Below are positions 7,818-15,071 of a stretch of DNA of 25,157 bases, in pieces. Position numbers and translations under genes: made by a program. Source of the stretch: a virus; the IMG/VR virus record IMGVR_UViG_3300025141_000682, positions 1 to 25,157 of that record; one strand, 5' to 3'. The notes beneath the pieces were generated by a model. The model did no database searches. It worked only from the letters and a program-made list of their open reading frames with translations, and was not told where the DNA came from. Within the stretch, counting starts at the first letter, position 1, and every line of letters starts with the position of its first letter.

Positions 7818-9686
7818 TTATAATTCAGTTATAATACAGCTTCCACCTGAACACGCTAATTCGCCTTTTAGGTCTGTATTATCTTCGATTTCCATAACTT
7901 TTGTAAGATCCACTTTTGTAAGAGTAGAAACTAAATGTTCATATTCTTCTCTTGTACAATCTTCAAAAGGTGGTTGTTTATAAGTTCCGCCATTTTTTGG
8001 CAAAACTGAAAGACCATTGTAAACTTTTCTATTTTCCCACATCCAATCACCAACTTGATTCCATTCATCTTCTTTTATAGAAATAGTAGCTGAAACATTA
8101 TGAGTATTTTGGCCTCTTTGGTGTCCCGATTTTACCCACCCATCGCTAACTCTTTTAACTCTTTCCAAAAGACTTAAAGCCGCCTCTTCTCTCGTAATCG
8201 CGTCTTTTGGTGCTTTTTGTGGTACGGAAATAACTGCTGTATCGTGTGCTCTAAAAAAATCATCCTCAACTAATTCAGGATGATAAATAGACAAATATGT
8301 ATAAATAGATTCATTTTTTCCAACACGCATACGACGAATGTAATAATTATTATGCCAAGCATGAATGCCGCTAGAAGTACCAAGAGTTAAGCTTGTAGTG
8401 CCTGCTGGTTTTACACACGTTGTCCTTGCGGCAGGTTTAATCCCAATTTGCATTGCGACTCGTCTGTTTTCTCTTTTTACGATTAATGAAGCTGCCGTCA
8501 TATTCAATTTGAGAACTGCGCCCGATGCAATACCAGTCATAGAAACGCCCACAAGGGCATCTTTTTCAGTATTTCTTCGCCATACATCCCGAAGATAATG
8601 AAAATCTGTATAACTTGCCTGAAGCGTTCCAATAAAAGTAGCTGCCTTTGCTCTTGCCTCAAACTCTTCTTGAGAATCTACAGTAGAAACATTAATTTCT
8701 GTAAGATTGCAAAACTGATAGGGCCTTAATCCAATTTCGCAACACGGATTAGTCCCCCAATCCTTATCATTGGAAAAATAAAAACCAGGCTCTCCTGCGC
8801 CACTAGCACGCACTCTCGCCCAAAGATTCATAAAATATTCTTTTGTAATGCGATGTCTCATTAGAACAACAGAATTATTAGCACGACCACGTTGCGGATT
8901 TTTTTCCCACCAATTTCCAGTTTTCGCTGCTATCATTTCATTATCATCAGCACTAAAAAGAGAAATAAGCGCTGCTCTGCGAATGCCACCAGCCAACACT
9001 GCATCAGCAATATAGCAAATCATATCATGAACTTCAATTGAAGTCAGTTTATCGCCAGCTTCTTTTTGTAATAAAATCCCCTCTAGCTTAACTAGGCACT
9101 CACGAAGAGGTTGCGGTCCAGGCGCTTTACCTCCACTTGTTATAAGGCGAGCCCCTTTCGGTCTAATATCACTATAGTCAAAACGAATTTTGTAACCACC
9201 AAGAAAATATGATTTCATTAGCACCTTTACAGCATCAGCCCATCCCTCGATACTATCACCAATAAGATGCCTACGAGTACGCTTAGTAGATGGTTTAACA
9301 ATTTCTGGTAATTTTTCTATATGATGAAACTGTACACTATAGCCGACCCCAGTTCCTCCCAGCAGAAGAAACATTACTTCATGAAATGAACGCCAATCGT
9401 CTATTGGCAGATACGCACAATTAAAAATTCTATTTGGGGCCACTTCAATGGGCTTACCTGCAAATTGCATTGAGCGCATAGAAGGAAGTACTTTTTTTTG
9501 ATATACATAATCATAAGCTTCTTCAATCTCATTTGCCAATGTTGGAAATTTTTTAATGTGCATGTTTTTGTTTCTATCAACCAATTCTGTCCAAGTTTCT
9601 CTGCGCTTTTTTTTAGGCAAATATTTAGCATATTTCATATATACCGTAATATCTGATAAAATCTTCTTAGCTACGTCTTGGATCAT
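7818..9686 (-). CDS. nrdJ: Adenosylcobalamin-dependent (class II) ribonucleotide reductase, monomeric RTPR type
   Basis: Reduces ribonucleotides to deoxyribonucleotides with coenzyme B12, independent of oxygen. The 622-residue chain shows the active-site Cys90 in RIFNCAYLP, followed by LLLGGTGVGYSVQ, the radical-site block NPCCEIG (Cys315 thiyl candidate, Glu317), the partner Cys326 in QFCNLTE, the KPAGTTSLTLGTSSGIH nucleotide loop, and a C-terminal redox pair CSGGSC (Cys612 and Cys617). All catalytic positions are present. It is shorter than the roughly 740-residue Lactobacillus enzyme, as is common for phage versions. ATG 9684-9686 has AAGGAG 8 nt upstream, inside the end of the helicase gene. 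With dUTPase and the deaminase it supplies dNTPs. No separate small subunit is needed and none is seen, which fits class II. Confidence 0.94.
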   Translation of the reverse strand: MIQDVAKKILSDITVYMKYAKYLPKKKRRETWTELVDRNKNMHIKKFPTLANEIEEAYDYVYQKKVLPSMRSMQFAGKPIEVAPNRIFNCAYLPIDDWRSFHEVMFLLLGGTGVGYSVQFHHIEKLPEIVKPSTKRTRRHLIGDSIEGWADAVKVLMKSYFLGGYKIRFDYSDIRPKGARLITSGGKAPGPQPLRECLVKLEGILLQKEAGDKLTSIEVHDMICYIADAVLAGGIRRAALISLFSADDNEMIAAKTGNWWEKNPQRGRANNSVVLMRHRITKEYFMNLWARVRASGAGEPGFYFSNDKDWGTNPCCEIGLRPYQFCNLTEINVSTVDSQEEFEARAKAATFIGTLQASYTDFHYLRDVWRRNTEKDALVGVSMTGIASGAVLKLNMTAASLIVKRENRRVAMQIGIKPAARTTCVKPAGTTSLTLGTSSGIHAWHNNYYIRRMRVGKNESIYTYLSIYHPELVEDDFFRAHDTAVISVPQKAPKDAITREEAALSLLERVKRVSDGWVKSGHQRGQNTHNVSATISIKEDEWNQVGDWMWENRKVYNGLSVLPKNGGTYKQPPFEDCTREEYEHLVSTLTKVDLTKVMEIEDNTDLKGELACSGGSCIITEL

Positions 9687-9688
9687 GC

Positions 9689-11062
9689 TTATATCTCCTT
9701 GTTGTTCATTTGTTGATATACCTTACGCGCAATGGTCATGTCTGCTTTCTTTTTATTTTCTTGATCATTTTTTTGAATCTCGTTTACGTCTTCCTGTTCT
9801 AATACCTTAATGGTCACCGTGGAGGCATCCATAAAAACAGAATAGACAACAGCATCTGGACCGTTTCTATTTTTAGCAACAAATATGCGACCAATATTAC
9901 AATTTTTATCTTTGATAGTTCGCGATAAACTAAAAATAAAATCTGCAACAAAACATTTATTAAATGCCTCAGAAATAGATTCCATTGTTATTATTTCTTC
10001 ATTGAGTCCTTTTCGGTTGGTTTGAGAAGCAGTTACAAGAGGGCAATTAAATTCTTGAGCCATTCCTCGTAATTCTTCATAAATAGATTCTAGTTCGTGT
10101 CTTTTCTCTGAATTTCTATTATTCGAAATCGTACTTCTTAGCAAGTCTCCGTAGTCAACGATAATCATGTCGATTTCCATTTGAGTTTGTCTAATTCTTT
10201 CTAAGTGATTTTTTAGTGCAATAGTAGATACGGATTTTGTTGGGTACTCTTTTATAATAAGCTGACCGTCAATATCCTTAATTTTATCATATATGGCTTC
10301 TTTTTGCCCTACAAGCTCGTTTAAATTAAAACCCGTATGGCAAGCGTCATATCGTTGTGCAACAGTAGTATCTGACAATTCTAATGTAAAATGTACAACA
10401 TTTTTACCCTGCTTTAAGGCATGTGTTCCCAAGTGAACCAGAACATGTGATTTTCCAGCTCCTGTGGGTGCGATAACAACAGTTAGTTCACCCGAACCAA
10501 GACCTCCTTGAACAATTCTATCAATTTTGTCCCAACCGGTAGAAACTGGATTTCTGGCTTTTATCTTAAATCTTTCTTCAAAGTCCTTTAAATAATAATA
10601 ACCAAAATTATTATCCATCCCTAAACGAAGAGCTTTTGTTAGCAGCTGTTCAATTTCTTCAAAAGAGCATTTATTGAGCAAAGGTACAGATTTTATCATA
10701 GCCCCTTTAAGAACTTGTTTTCTGCAAAAATCTAAACTTTTGATTTTAATGTATTCTTCATCTTTAATGTCTGGAAAGGCCTGTAAACGAATAAAATAAT
10801 CCCTAATTTGTTTTTGAATTATTTCACTTTCATCTTTAAGTTCTGTGTTGATTATAGAGTTAATTGTTGTATTCGCAGGGTGCGTGCTATATTGATTTCT
10901 ATATTTAAACAATTTTTCTATAAACACTTGCAAATACTTAAGTTCTAAAAACCTAACATCTAAAACTTCTTGCATTTGGTCACAAAAAGATCGATCATAA
11001 ACTAAAAGTTTGCATAAATTTTCTTGGAAAGACTTTCCAAATACACCTAAATTATTTTCCAA
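9689..11062 (-). CDS. Replicative DNA helicase, DnaB/T4 gp41-like
   Basis: RecA-fold hexameric helicase that unwinds DNA at the fork. The 457-residue protein has a helical N-terminal part (1-165), then VSTGWDKIDRIVQGGLGSGEL (173-193) typical of DnaB, Walker A APTGAGKS (198-205), the catalytic-Glu strand FTLELS (Glu228), Walker B MIIVDYGDLL (299-308, Asp303), and the sensor block ASQTNRKGL (345-353). The DnaB N-terminal domain is not obvious, as in T4 gp41. It starts with TTG at 11060-11062, supported by AAAGAGG 5 nt upstream. A consensus promoter lies 36-64 bp upstream (11098-11126). The gene is followed after 2 bp by the reductase, so helicase and dNTP synthesis share a message. Confidence 0.92.
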   Translation of the reverse strand: MENNLGVFGKSFQENLCKLLVYDRSFCDQMQEVLDVRFLELKYLQVFIEKLFKYRNQYSTHPANTTINSIINTELKDESEIIQKQIRDYFIRLQAFPDIKDEEYIKIKSLDFCRKQVLKGAMIKSVPLLNKCSFEEIEQLLTKALRLGMDNNFGYYYLKDFEERFKIKARNPVSTGWDKIDRIVQGGLGSGELTVVIAPTGAGKSHVLVHLGTHALKQGKNVVHFTLELSDTTVAQRYDACHTGFNLNELVGQKEAIYDKIKDIDGQLIIKEYPTKSVSTIALKNHLERIRQTQMEIDMIIVDYGDLLRSTISNNRNSEKRHELESIYEELRGMAQEFNCPLVTASQTNRKGLNEEIITMESISEAFNKCFVADFIFSLSRTIKDKNCNIGRIFVAKNRNGPDAVVYSVFMDASTVTIKVLEQEDVNEIQKNDQENKKKADMTIARKVYQQMNNKEI

Positions 11063-11097
11063 TTTAACCTCTTTAATATATTAACGTGAATGTAGTA

Positions 11098-11126
11098 AGT
11101 ATAGCCAAAGATTTCCAAAAAGTCAA
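11098..11126 (-). promoter_or_regulatory. Sigma70-type promoter upstream of the helicase operon
   Basis: On the minus strand, TTGACT (11126-11121), a 17-bp spacer and TATACT (11103-11098) form a near-consensus promoter. Transcription would start near 11091, giving a leader of about 29 nt that carries the AAAGAGG site of the helicase gene. It is in the 104-bp gap between the secreted-protein gene and the helicase gene, so it can restart transcription for helicase, reductase and genes downstream. It matches closely the promoters at 13091-13119 and 18842-18870. Confidence 0.82.
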
Positions 11127-11166
11127 TCTATTTTCTAACCTCCTGAAAGGAAAATGAAAATACTTT

Positions 11167-11421
11167 TTATTTGAAAATTTTGTTTTTAGAAGTGCGATAA
11201 AGACTCGGTAAAAATGATTTTTTAAGCTTCAAAAGACGCTTAAATTTAATCTCTTTTCTACTGCTTGTGTATGTACCAGTAGGAGTCCTAAGTGTGCCGT
11301 CAATTAATTGTTCTCCAAAATCATAAAATTTAGATTTTACATTTTTTTTCGATGGGGGTGCTCCTAGCGCCGTGCTGCTGTAAATGGCTATTATAAATGC
11401 CACGGTTAAAAACGTTCTCAT
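11167..11421 (-). CDS. Small secreted basic protein, unknown function
   Basis: An 84-residue protein with a clear Sec signal peptide: MRTFLTVAFIIAIYSSTALG, with probable cleavage after ALG and before APP. The mature part is about 64 residues, strongly basic, and contains FYDFGEQLIDGTLRTPTG and a block of Lys/Leu (FKRLLKLKKSFLPSL). I do not recognise it with certainty. The ATG at 11419-11421 has AAAGGGAGAG about 7-8 nt upstream. It follows the 27-aa membrane peptide by 14 bp, and precedes the promoter of the helicase gene. An envelope role (lysis timing, superinfection exclusion or a host-derived periplasmic factor) is possible but untested. Confidence 0.75.
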   Translation of the reverse strand: MRTFLTVAFIIAIYSSTALGAPPSKKNVKSKFYDFGEQLIDGTLRTPTGTYTSSRKEIKFKRLLKLKKSFLPSLYRTSKNKIFK

Positions 11422-11435
11422 AATTTTCTCTCCCT

Positions 11436-11519
11436 TTATTTAATCTTTTTCATGCAAAACGCACAATGAGATATAGTCACTAAAGTTATTGTTGTTAATA
11501 TTATTTCCAAAATTGTCAT
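11436..11519 (-). CDS. Tiny hydrophobic membrane peptide, 27 aa
   Basis: Short open reading frame that starts with an ATG overlapping the TGA stop of the exonuclease gene (ATGA), the usual arrangement for translational coupling. It encodes MTILEIILTTITLVTISHCA and then FCMKKIK, one hydrophobic segment of about 20 residues with a Cys pair and a basic tail, so a single membrane span with the Lys end in the cytoplasm is likely. It ends 14 bp before the secreted-protein gene. There is no independent ribosome binding site, and AT-rich DNA can give hydrophobic peptides by chance, so I hold this at moderate confidence. It fills an otherwise empty 94-bp gap in a very compact genome. Confidence 0.45.
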   Translation of the reverse strand: MTILEIILTTITLVTISHCAFCMKKIK

Positions 11520-12490
11520 TTCTTGTTATCCCTTTGGATTCTTTTAAAACTTTCAAACATTGACGACCAGTTGATTTCATTAATTCCGTCTTGTAGCATC
11601 ATTATGCTTGTTTTGGTTTTATTAAAAACAAATTTAAATTCTTTGATGATCCAATCAACACTCTGTTTAGTTTGAACAGACAAGCTTGGACTATATAATT
11701 GCATTAAATCATAGTTTTCTTTAATTAGTTCTTTACTCTCCGGAATAGACTTAAATGCTTTAAGTTTACTTTCTTGATTTTCGCAAAATTCAATTACATC
11801 TTGCAGTACTACATCTTTTTCATTTGCAAAAAAAGAAAACCTCTTTGCGATTGTCTTCAGACCAATGCCCGAAACGCCCTCTAGATTGTCAGATTTATCT
11901 CCCACAATTGCCCTAGCAAGCGCAAAATTATTTGGATGAATTCCATACTCTTCAATAATATTATTACGATTTAAAAACACTTTCTGAATCGGACGATAAA
12001 GAATAGTATTATTATTTAGAAGCTGAAAAAAGTCCTTGTCGCTAGACACAATTACCTTTTCGGTATTCTTAAATTGAGAATATCGACATATGTAAGATAT
12101 AATATCATCTGCCTCTACTTCATCCGCCAAAAGTTGAATTATGGGAAGATTGTTTAAATATTCCACAATACGATACATTTGCCAAATTTTATTTTCTTGC
12201 TCTTCTTCTTCTGTCAAGACTTTGACATTTCGATTAAGTCTAATTGGTGCTCGACCTTCTTTATAGTTGGGGTTTTTCTGTTTTCTCTTACGACTTCCTC
12301 CTCTTCCATCCCAACAAACTATAATTTTAGTTGGCTGGATTTCTCTTGTTAACATCTGGATCGACCTAAGAAAGCCCGTGGTTCCTCCTATTGGATGGCC
12401 GTCTTTAGATAATTGAGGAACCGTTATATAATTTCGAAGAAAAAGGTTCAATGCGTCAATTATCATTATTCGTTCTTTTTTATTATTCAT
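11516..12490 (-). CDS. 5'-3' exonuclease / FEN-type flap nuclease (T4 RNase H-like)
   Basis: Removes RNA primers and 5' flaps during lagging-strand processing. The 324-residue protein carries the FEN acidic clusters: Asp12 in IIDALN, Asp61 in CWDGRG, EADD (126-129), SSDKD (149-153) and GDKSDN (197-202). These are followed by the helix-3-turn-helix DNA-binding motif GVSGIGLKTI (205-214). Its length matches stand-alone phage exonucleases and not the exonuclease domain of full PolA. The family A polymerase of this phage lacks a 5'-exonuclease domain, so this gene probably provides that activity in trans. It overlaps the upstream 65-aa gene by 8 bp and its stop overlaps the 27-aa peptide start. 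Confidence 0.92.
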   Translation of the reverse strand: MNNKKERIMIIDALNLFLRNYITVPQLSKDGHPIGGTTGFLRSIQMLTREIQPTKIIVCWDGRGGSRKRKQKNPNYKEGRAPIRLNRNVKVLTEEEEQENKIWQMYRIVEYLNNLPIIQLLADEVEADDIISYICRYSQFKNTEKVIVSSDKDFFQLLNNNTILYRPIQKVFLNRNNIIEEYGIHPNNFALARAIVGDKSDNLEGVSGIGLKTIAKRFSFFANEKDVVLQDVIEFCENQESKLKAFKSIPESKELIKENYDLMQLYSPSLSVQTKQSVDWIIKEFKFVFNKTKTSIMMLQDGINEINWSSMFESFKRIQRDNKK

Positions 12491-12680
12491 TTTTTATAAA
12501 ATCCAATTCACTTTCCCAATACCATATTGATGTATTTCCAATATCTTGCCAAAATACTTTATACGACTTTTTGTATCGTTCTACGCTTATCGCCAGTATT
12601 ATACCATATGACTTCGGAAATGTATTGGGAAAACTATTAATATTTAATTTAACTAAATCGCCAACTTTAGGCGTTTTCAC
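12483..12680 (-). CDS. Small SH3-like/KOW-type protein, 65 aa
   Basis: Small protein of predominantly beta pattern: VGDLVKLNI, then YGIILAISVERYKKSYKVFWQD and SIWYWESEL. This sequence style (VGDxVxx...GIILxI...YKVxW...W...EL) resembles small SH3/KOW-like barrel proteins often annotated as hypothetical in phages. It starts at GTG 12678-12680, which overlaps the deaminase TGA as GTGA, and it overlaps the exonuclease by 8 bp, so it sits in a translationally coupled trio deaminase, this protein, exonuclease. No catalytic residues are seen. Confidence 0.75.
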   Translation of the reverse strand: MKTPKVGDLVKLNINSFPNTFPKSYGIILAISVERYKKSYKVFWQDIGNTSIWYWESELDFIKNE

Positions 12681-13081
12681 AATTTCATTTCTCTAAAAGT
12701 TTCATTACTGGTGGAATAGATTACTTTTTTAATTCCAACCCAACGCATAGCTGCTTCGCACATGGAACAAGGCTTGCTTAAACGTAATTCATGTTGGTTA
12801 TTGGTTCTTACCACGTATATTATAGCCCCTTCTGTATTAGCTCTTTCTATATTTAGAATAGAGCCAAGCTCTGCATGTATTCTAGCATGACTTTTATTAT
12901 TTTTTTTGAATCTCATCGCGAAAGAGCTGAATTTATTTTTATTGCATGAAGTATTGGCCACATTGGAACCTTTTACCAATACCGCCCCATGGCGATGGTC
13001 ACAATCTGATTGATAGGAAATTCGCTTGGCAAGTTCAATATATTTTTTTTCTTTTTTGGAAAGTTCTTTTCGATACTCCAT
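12677..13081 (-). CDS. Cytidine/deoxycytidylate deaminase-family protein
   Basis: Zinc-dependent deaminase of 134 residues. The two signature blocks are present: HAE at 69-71 (His69 zinc ligand, Glu71 proton shuttle) and PCSMCEAAM at 104-112 (Cys105 and Cys108 zinc ligands). The order and spacing fit the dCMP/CMP deaminase superfamily; it is shorter than T4 dCMP deaminase, with no sign of the allosteric loop. The likely role is dCMP to dUMP conversion for dTMP synthesis, in step with the phage dUTPase, but substrate choice cannot be read from sequence and a tRNA or free-base substrate is not excluded. A consensus promoter ends only about 9 bp before the ATG, so the message may be almost leaderless. 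Confidence 0.88.
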   Translation of the reverse strand: MEYRKELSKKEKKYIELAKRISYQSDCDHRHGAVLVKGSNVANTSCNKNKFSSFAMRFKKNNKSHARIHAELGSILNIERANTEGAIIYVVRTNNQHELRLSKPCSMCEAAMRWVGIKKVIYSTSNETFREMKL

Positions 13082-13090
13082 AACAGTAAG

Positions 13091-13119
13091 AGTATATTTT
13101 TATTCTTTTGGAAAGTCAA
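13091..13119 (-). promoter_or_regulatory. Sigma70-type promoter for the deaminase/exonuclease operon
   Basis: Minus-strand TTGACT (13119-13114), a 17-bp spacer and TATACT (13096-13091). The expected start point is near 13084, only 2-4 nt before the deaminase ATG at 13081, and no ribosome binding site precedes that ATG. The message should therefore be leaderless or nearly so. It drives the divergent minus-strand operon away from the plus-strand gene at 13193. Confidence 0.83.
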
Positions 13120-13152
13120 CAACAAAAAAAAATCATTTTGATTAAAAACAAC

Positions 13153-13164
13153 TATTTATAAATA
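13153..13164. promoter_or_regulatory. Palindromic TATTTATAAATA: T4-late-type promoter box in both orientations
   Basis: The 12-bp palindrome TATTTATAAATA contains TATAAATA, the T4 late-promoter consensus, on the plus strand at 13157-13164 and on the minus strand at 13160-13153. In the plus direction it would start transcription near 13170, about 23 nt before the ATG of the gene at 13193, which has AAAAGGG upstream. T4 late promoters have no -35 element, and no good -35 is seen here. In the minus direction it could add late transcription of the deaminase operon. The motif is short and the region AT-rich, and no late sigma factor gene is visible in the window. Confidence 0.5.
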
Positions 13165-13192
13165 CCATATTTCAATAAAAGGGCTCAATAAT

Positions 13193-13879
13193 ATGAAATT
13201 AACAAAAGCGCGATTAAAACAAATTATCAAAGAAGAGATGAACAACTTGCTTAATGAAGCTCCTCCTGGTGACAGGGACCCCGAGATTCCTGAAGAGTTG
13301 TACAGGCGCCGACGTGAGAGGTTAAAGCGGGAGCGGAAGGCGGCGCGGGAGAAGGCGGGCAAAGGGGTCCAAAAAGTAGGACTAATACCGGTCGGTACTG
13401 ATGGCAAAGCATTGTTGACGATGGATGAAATCAAACGCTTAAAAAAGAGCGATAAAGTCAATTACGTTAAGGAATGGAAGAGAGTTAAAGGCGCAACTGC
13501 AGTTAACAAAAAGATGTGGGATGAGCGTGAGAAAAAACTAAAGAAAAAACTAAAAGAAGGAAGGGAGCCGATTACTGAAGGTATTGACGACATGCACGAA
13601 GAGGCTATGAAAATCGCCAGCTTTTGGCGCAAGGCTACAAAGCAATTGAATATGATTTGCAAACAACCGGATATGTCTCCCATTGATTGCAACAATGTCA
13701 GGCAATTTTTTGCAGTGTTGCAGGCCCACCCGGTAACAAAAGCAGCCAGTAAAGGCAATCTAGCTAAAATGCGAGCTTATAAACATTATATAAATTATTT
13801 CAAGCCCAACAGCCCATCAATTGATCCAGAGGCACTGAAGCCTATAATTGATAAAGTTACCAGTAACATTAAAAAATAA
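13193..13879 (+). CDS. Basic protein with possible capsid-targeting N-terminus; candidate internal virion protein
   Basis: The only plus-strand gene, 228 residues, placed between two divergently or convergently oriented minus-strand blocks. It starts with an amphipathic helix (KLTKARLKQIIKEEMNN) ending in LNE-A at 20-23, followed by a very basic segment (residues 38-59, many Arg/Lys), a Lys-rich middle, and a helical C-terminal domain (130-228) with two Cys. The N-terminus resembles T4 capsid-targeting peptides, and LNE-A, LKE-G (120-123) and ITE-G (127-130) each fit the (L/I)xE cleavage rule of the T4 prohead protease. It could thus be an internal, DNA-associated capsid protein. Bases about 13306-13372 are far richer in G and C than the neighbours. 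The TATAAATA box upstream fits late expression. Function is inference. Confidence 0.72.
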   Translation: MKLTKARLKQIIKEEMNNLLNEAPPGDRDPEIPEELYRRRRERLKRERKAAREKAGKGVQKVGLIPVGTDGKALLTMDEIKRLKKSDKVNYVKEWKRVKGATAVNKKMWDEREKKLKKKLKEGREPITEGIDDMHEEAMKIASFWRKATKQLNMICKQPDMSPIDCNNVRQFFAVLQAHPVTKAASKGNLAKMRAYKHYINYFKPNSPSIDPEALKPIIDKVTSNIKK

Positions 13880-13900
13880 ACATATCAGACATTGCTATTC

Positions 13901-15010
13901 TTACTTCTCTAGGTCATAATAATTGGATGCATCCCCAGTTCGCTTATCAAACTTTAATACTACTTCTTCATCCATTATCTCCAAAACACGTTTCTTGAAT
14001 TTTTTATCTTTCAAGTGTTCTGGCCATCTTGCAGTTTGAAATTTAGTGGATGTCTTATCGGAGTAATGTAATTCATACCAAGCGCCAGACCTAGTAAGAT
14101 GTTCAGAACCTTGAATTGCATCAAGCCAACTTTCTTCATCTGCGATCCCCACTTCATCGCCCCACAAAATTTTAAATTGACATATACGACCTTGCGAGCC
14201 AAAACGTGATTTTTCAATTTTTACTTTTACAGTATTTCCAATTCTATATTTTTGTCTTTCATCGCTAACAAAAGAAGCTTTTGCCTTTGGACGAGTCAAC
14301 CAAATACGTAATGAATATGCGTATATCATTGCTTTTCCACCAGGAGTCACATAAGGGGTTGTAAAAACATCTGTTGATGAACGAGAAATATTTGTTTTAA
14401 GCTGATTTAATACCAACAAGGTTGATTGACTATTAGCCAAAGGAATAGTCAGTTTAGACATTCCCTTTGCGAGAATACGTGGCTTTACTGCCATAGTGGA
14501 TTGCGGGTTGAAATCACCTTCAATATCTGAAATAGCTGGAGTTAGAGCAAGACTGTCCCAAATAAACAACATGTTGTTATTATTGGATTTTAGAAGTTCT
14601 TCTATTGTTTCCAAAACAAATTCAACAGAAGTCGCCTGAATATAGAGAATATTAGAAGCATCGCAACCTGCTTTTTCTAAAAAATCAAAATCCAATGCGG
14701 ATTCTGAATCGAAATAGACAACATCCATTCCCATTTTTTGAGCGTTAGCAGCAATTTGAATTGCCATATACGATTTACCGCTTGCTTCCAAACCAGCAAT
14801 TTCTGTTACCTTTCCAACTGGAATTCCAGCCATTTTACCGCGACAAACAATACCATCTAGCCAACGAGAACCTGTTGGAATCCACTGCTTTACTATTGTT
14901 GGGTTGTTTTTATTCCCCAAGTCCACAGCAACGGCTCCTCCAGCCTTCTTGTTTATAAGCTTTCTCATTTGTGTAATCGATAATCGACCGACTTTTTCTT
15001 TCTTCGTCAT
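13901..15010 (-). CDS. recA: RecA/UvsX-type recombinase
   Basis: ATP-dependent strand-exchange protein, 369 residues. Walker A is GLEASGKS (73-80), the catalytic Glu is Glu103 in DSESALD (RecA AEHALD), Walker B is MLFIWD (147-152), the ATP sensor Gln203 is in LNQLKTNIS, and the L2 DNA-binding block is TPGGKAMIYAYSLRIWLTR (222-240), matching RecA TPGGxALKFYxSxRxxxxR. The C-terminal 100 residues are divergent and more like phage UvsX than bacterial RecA. The start ATG 15008-15010 has GAGAGG about 5 nt upstream. It serves recombination-dependent replication and repair with the SSB encoded upstream on the same strand. It converges with the plus-strand gene, with only 21 bp between the stops. Confidence 0.93.
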   Translation of the reverse strand: MTKKEKVGRLSITQMRKLINKKAGGAVAVDLGNKNNPTIVKQWIPTGSRWLDGIVCRGKMAGIPVGKVTEIAGLEASGKSYMAIQIAANAQKMGMDVVYFDSESALDFDFLEKAGCDASNILYIQATSVEFVLETIEELLKSNNNNMLFIWDSLALTPAISDIEGDFNPQSTMAVKPRILAKGMSKLTIPLANSQSTLLVLNQLKTNISRSSTDVFTTPYVTPGGKAMIYAYSLRIWLTRPKAKASFVSDERQKYRIGNTVKVKIEKSRFGSQGRICQFKILWGDEVGIADEESWLDAIQGSEHLTRSGAWYELHYSDKTSTKFQTARWPEHLKDKKFKKRVLEIMDEEVVLKFDKRTGDASNYYDLEK

Positions 15011-15071
15011 TTAATCCTCTCTTTATTTTTGTAAGATTGATGGTGGTGGGGGCTTTGATCTTGCATTTGAT

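Noticed and set aside
8300-8307. TATAAATA (late-promoter-like) on the plus strand inside the reductase gene
   Set aside because: Points against coding direction inside a gene with no plus-strand gene downstream; expected by chance at this base composition.
15007-15066. 19-aa open frame (MQDQSPHHHQSYKNKERIK) overlapping the RecA ATG as ATGA
   Set aside because: It has the coupling overlap but no ribosome binding site, unusual composition and very short length; more likely leader sequence. Worth a glance only if ribosome profiling shows it.
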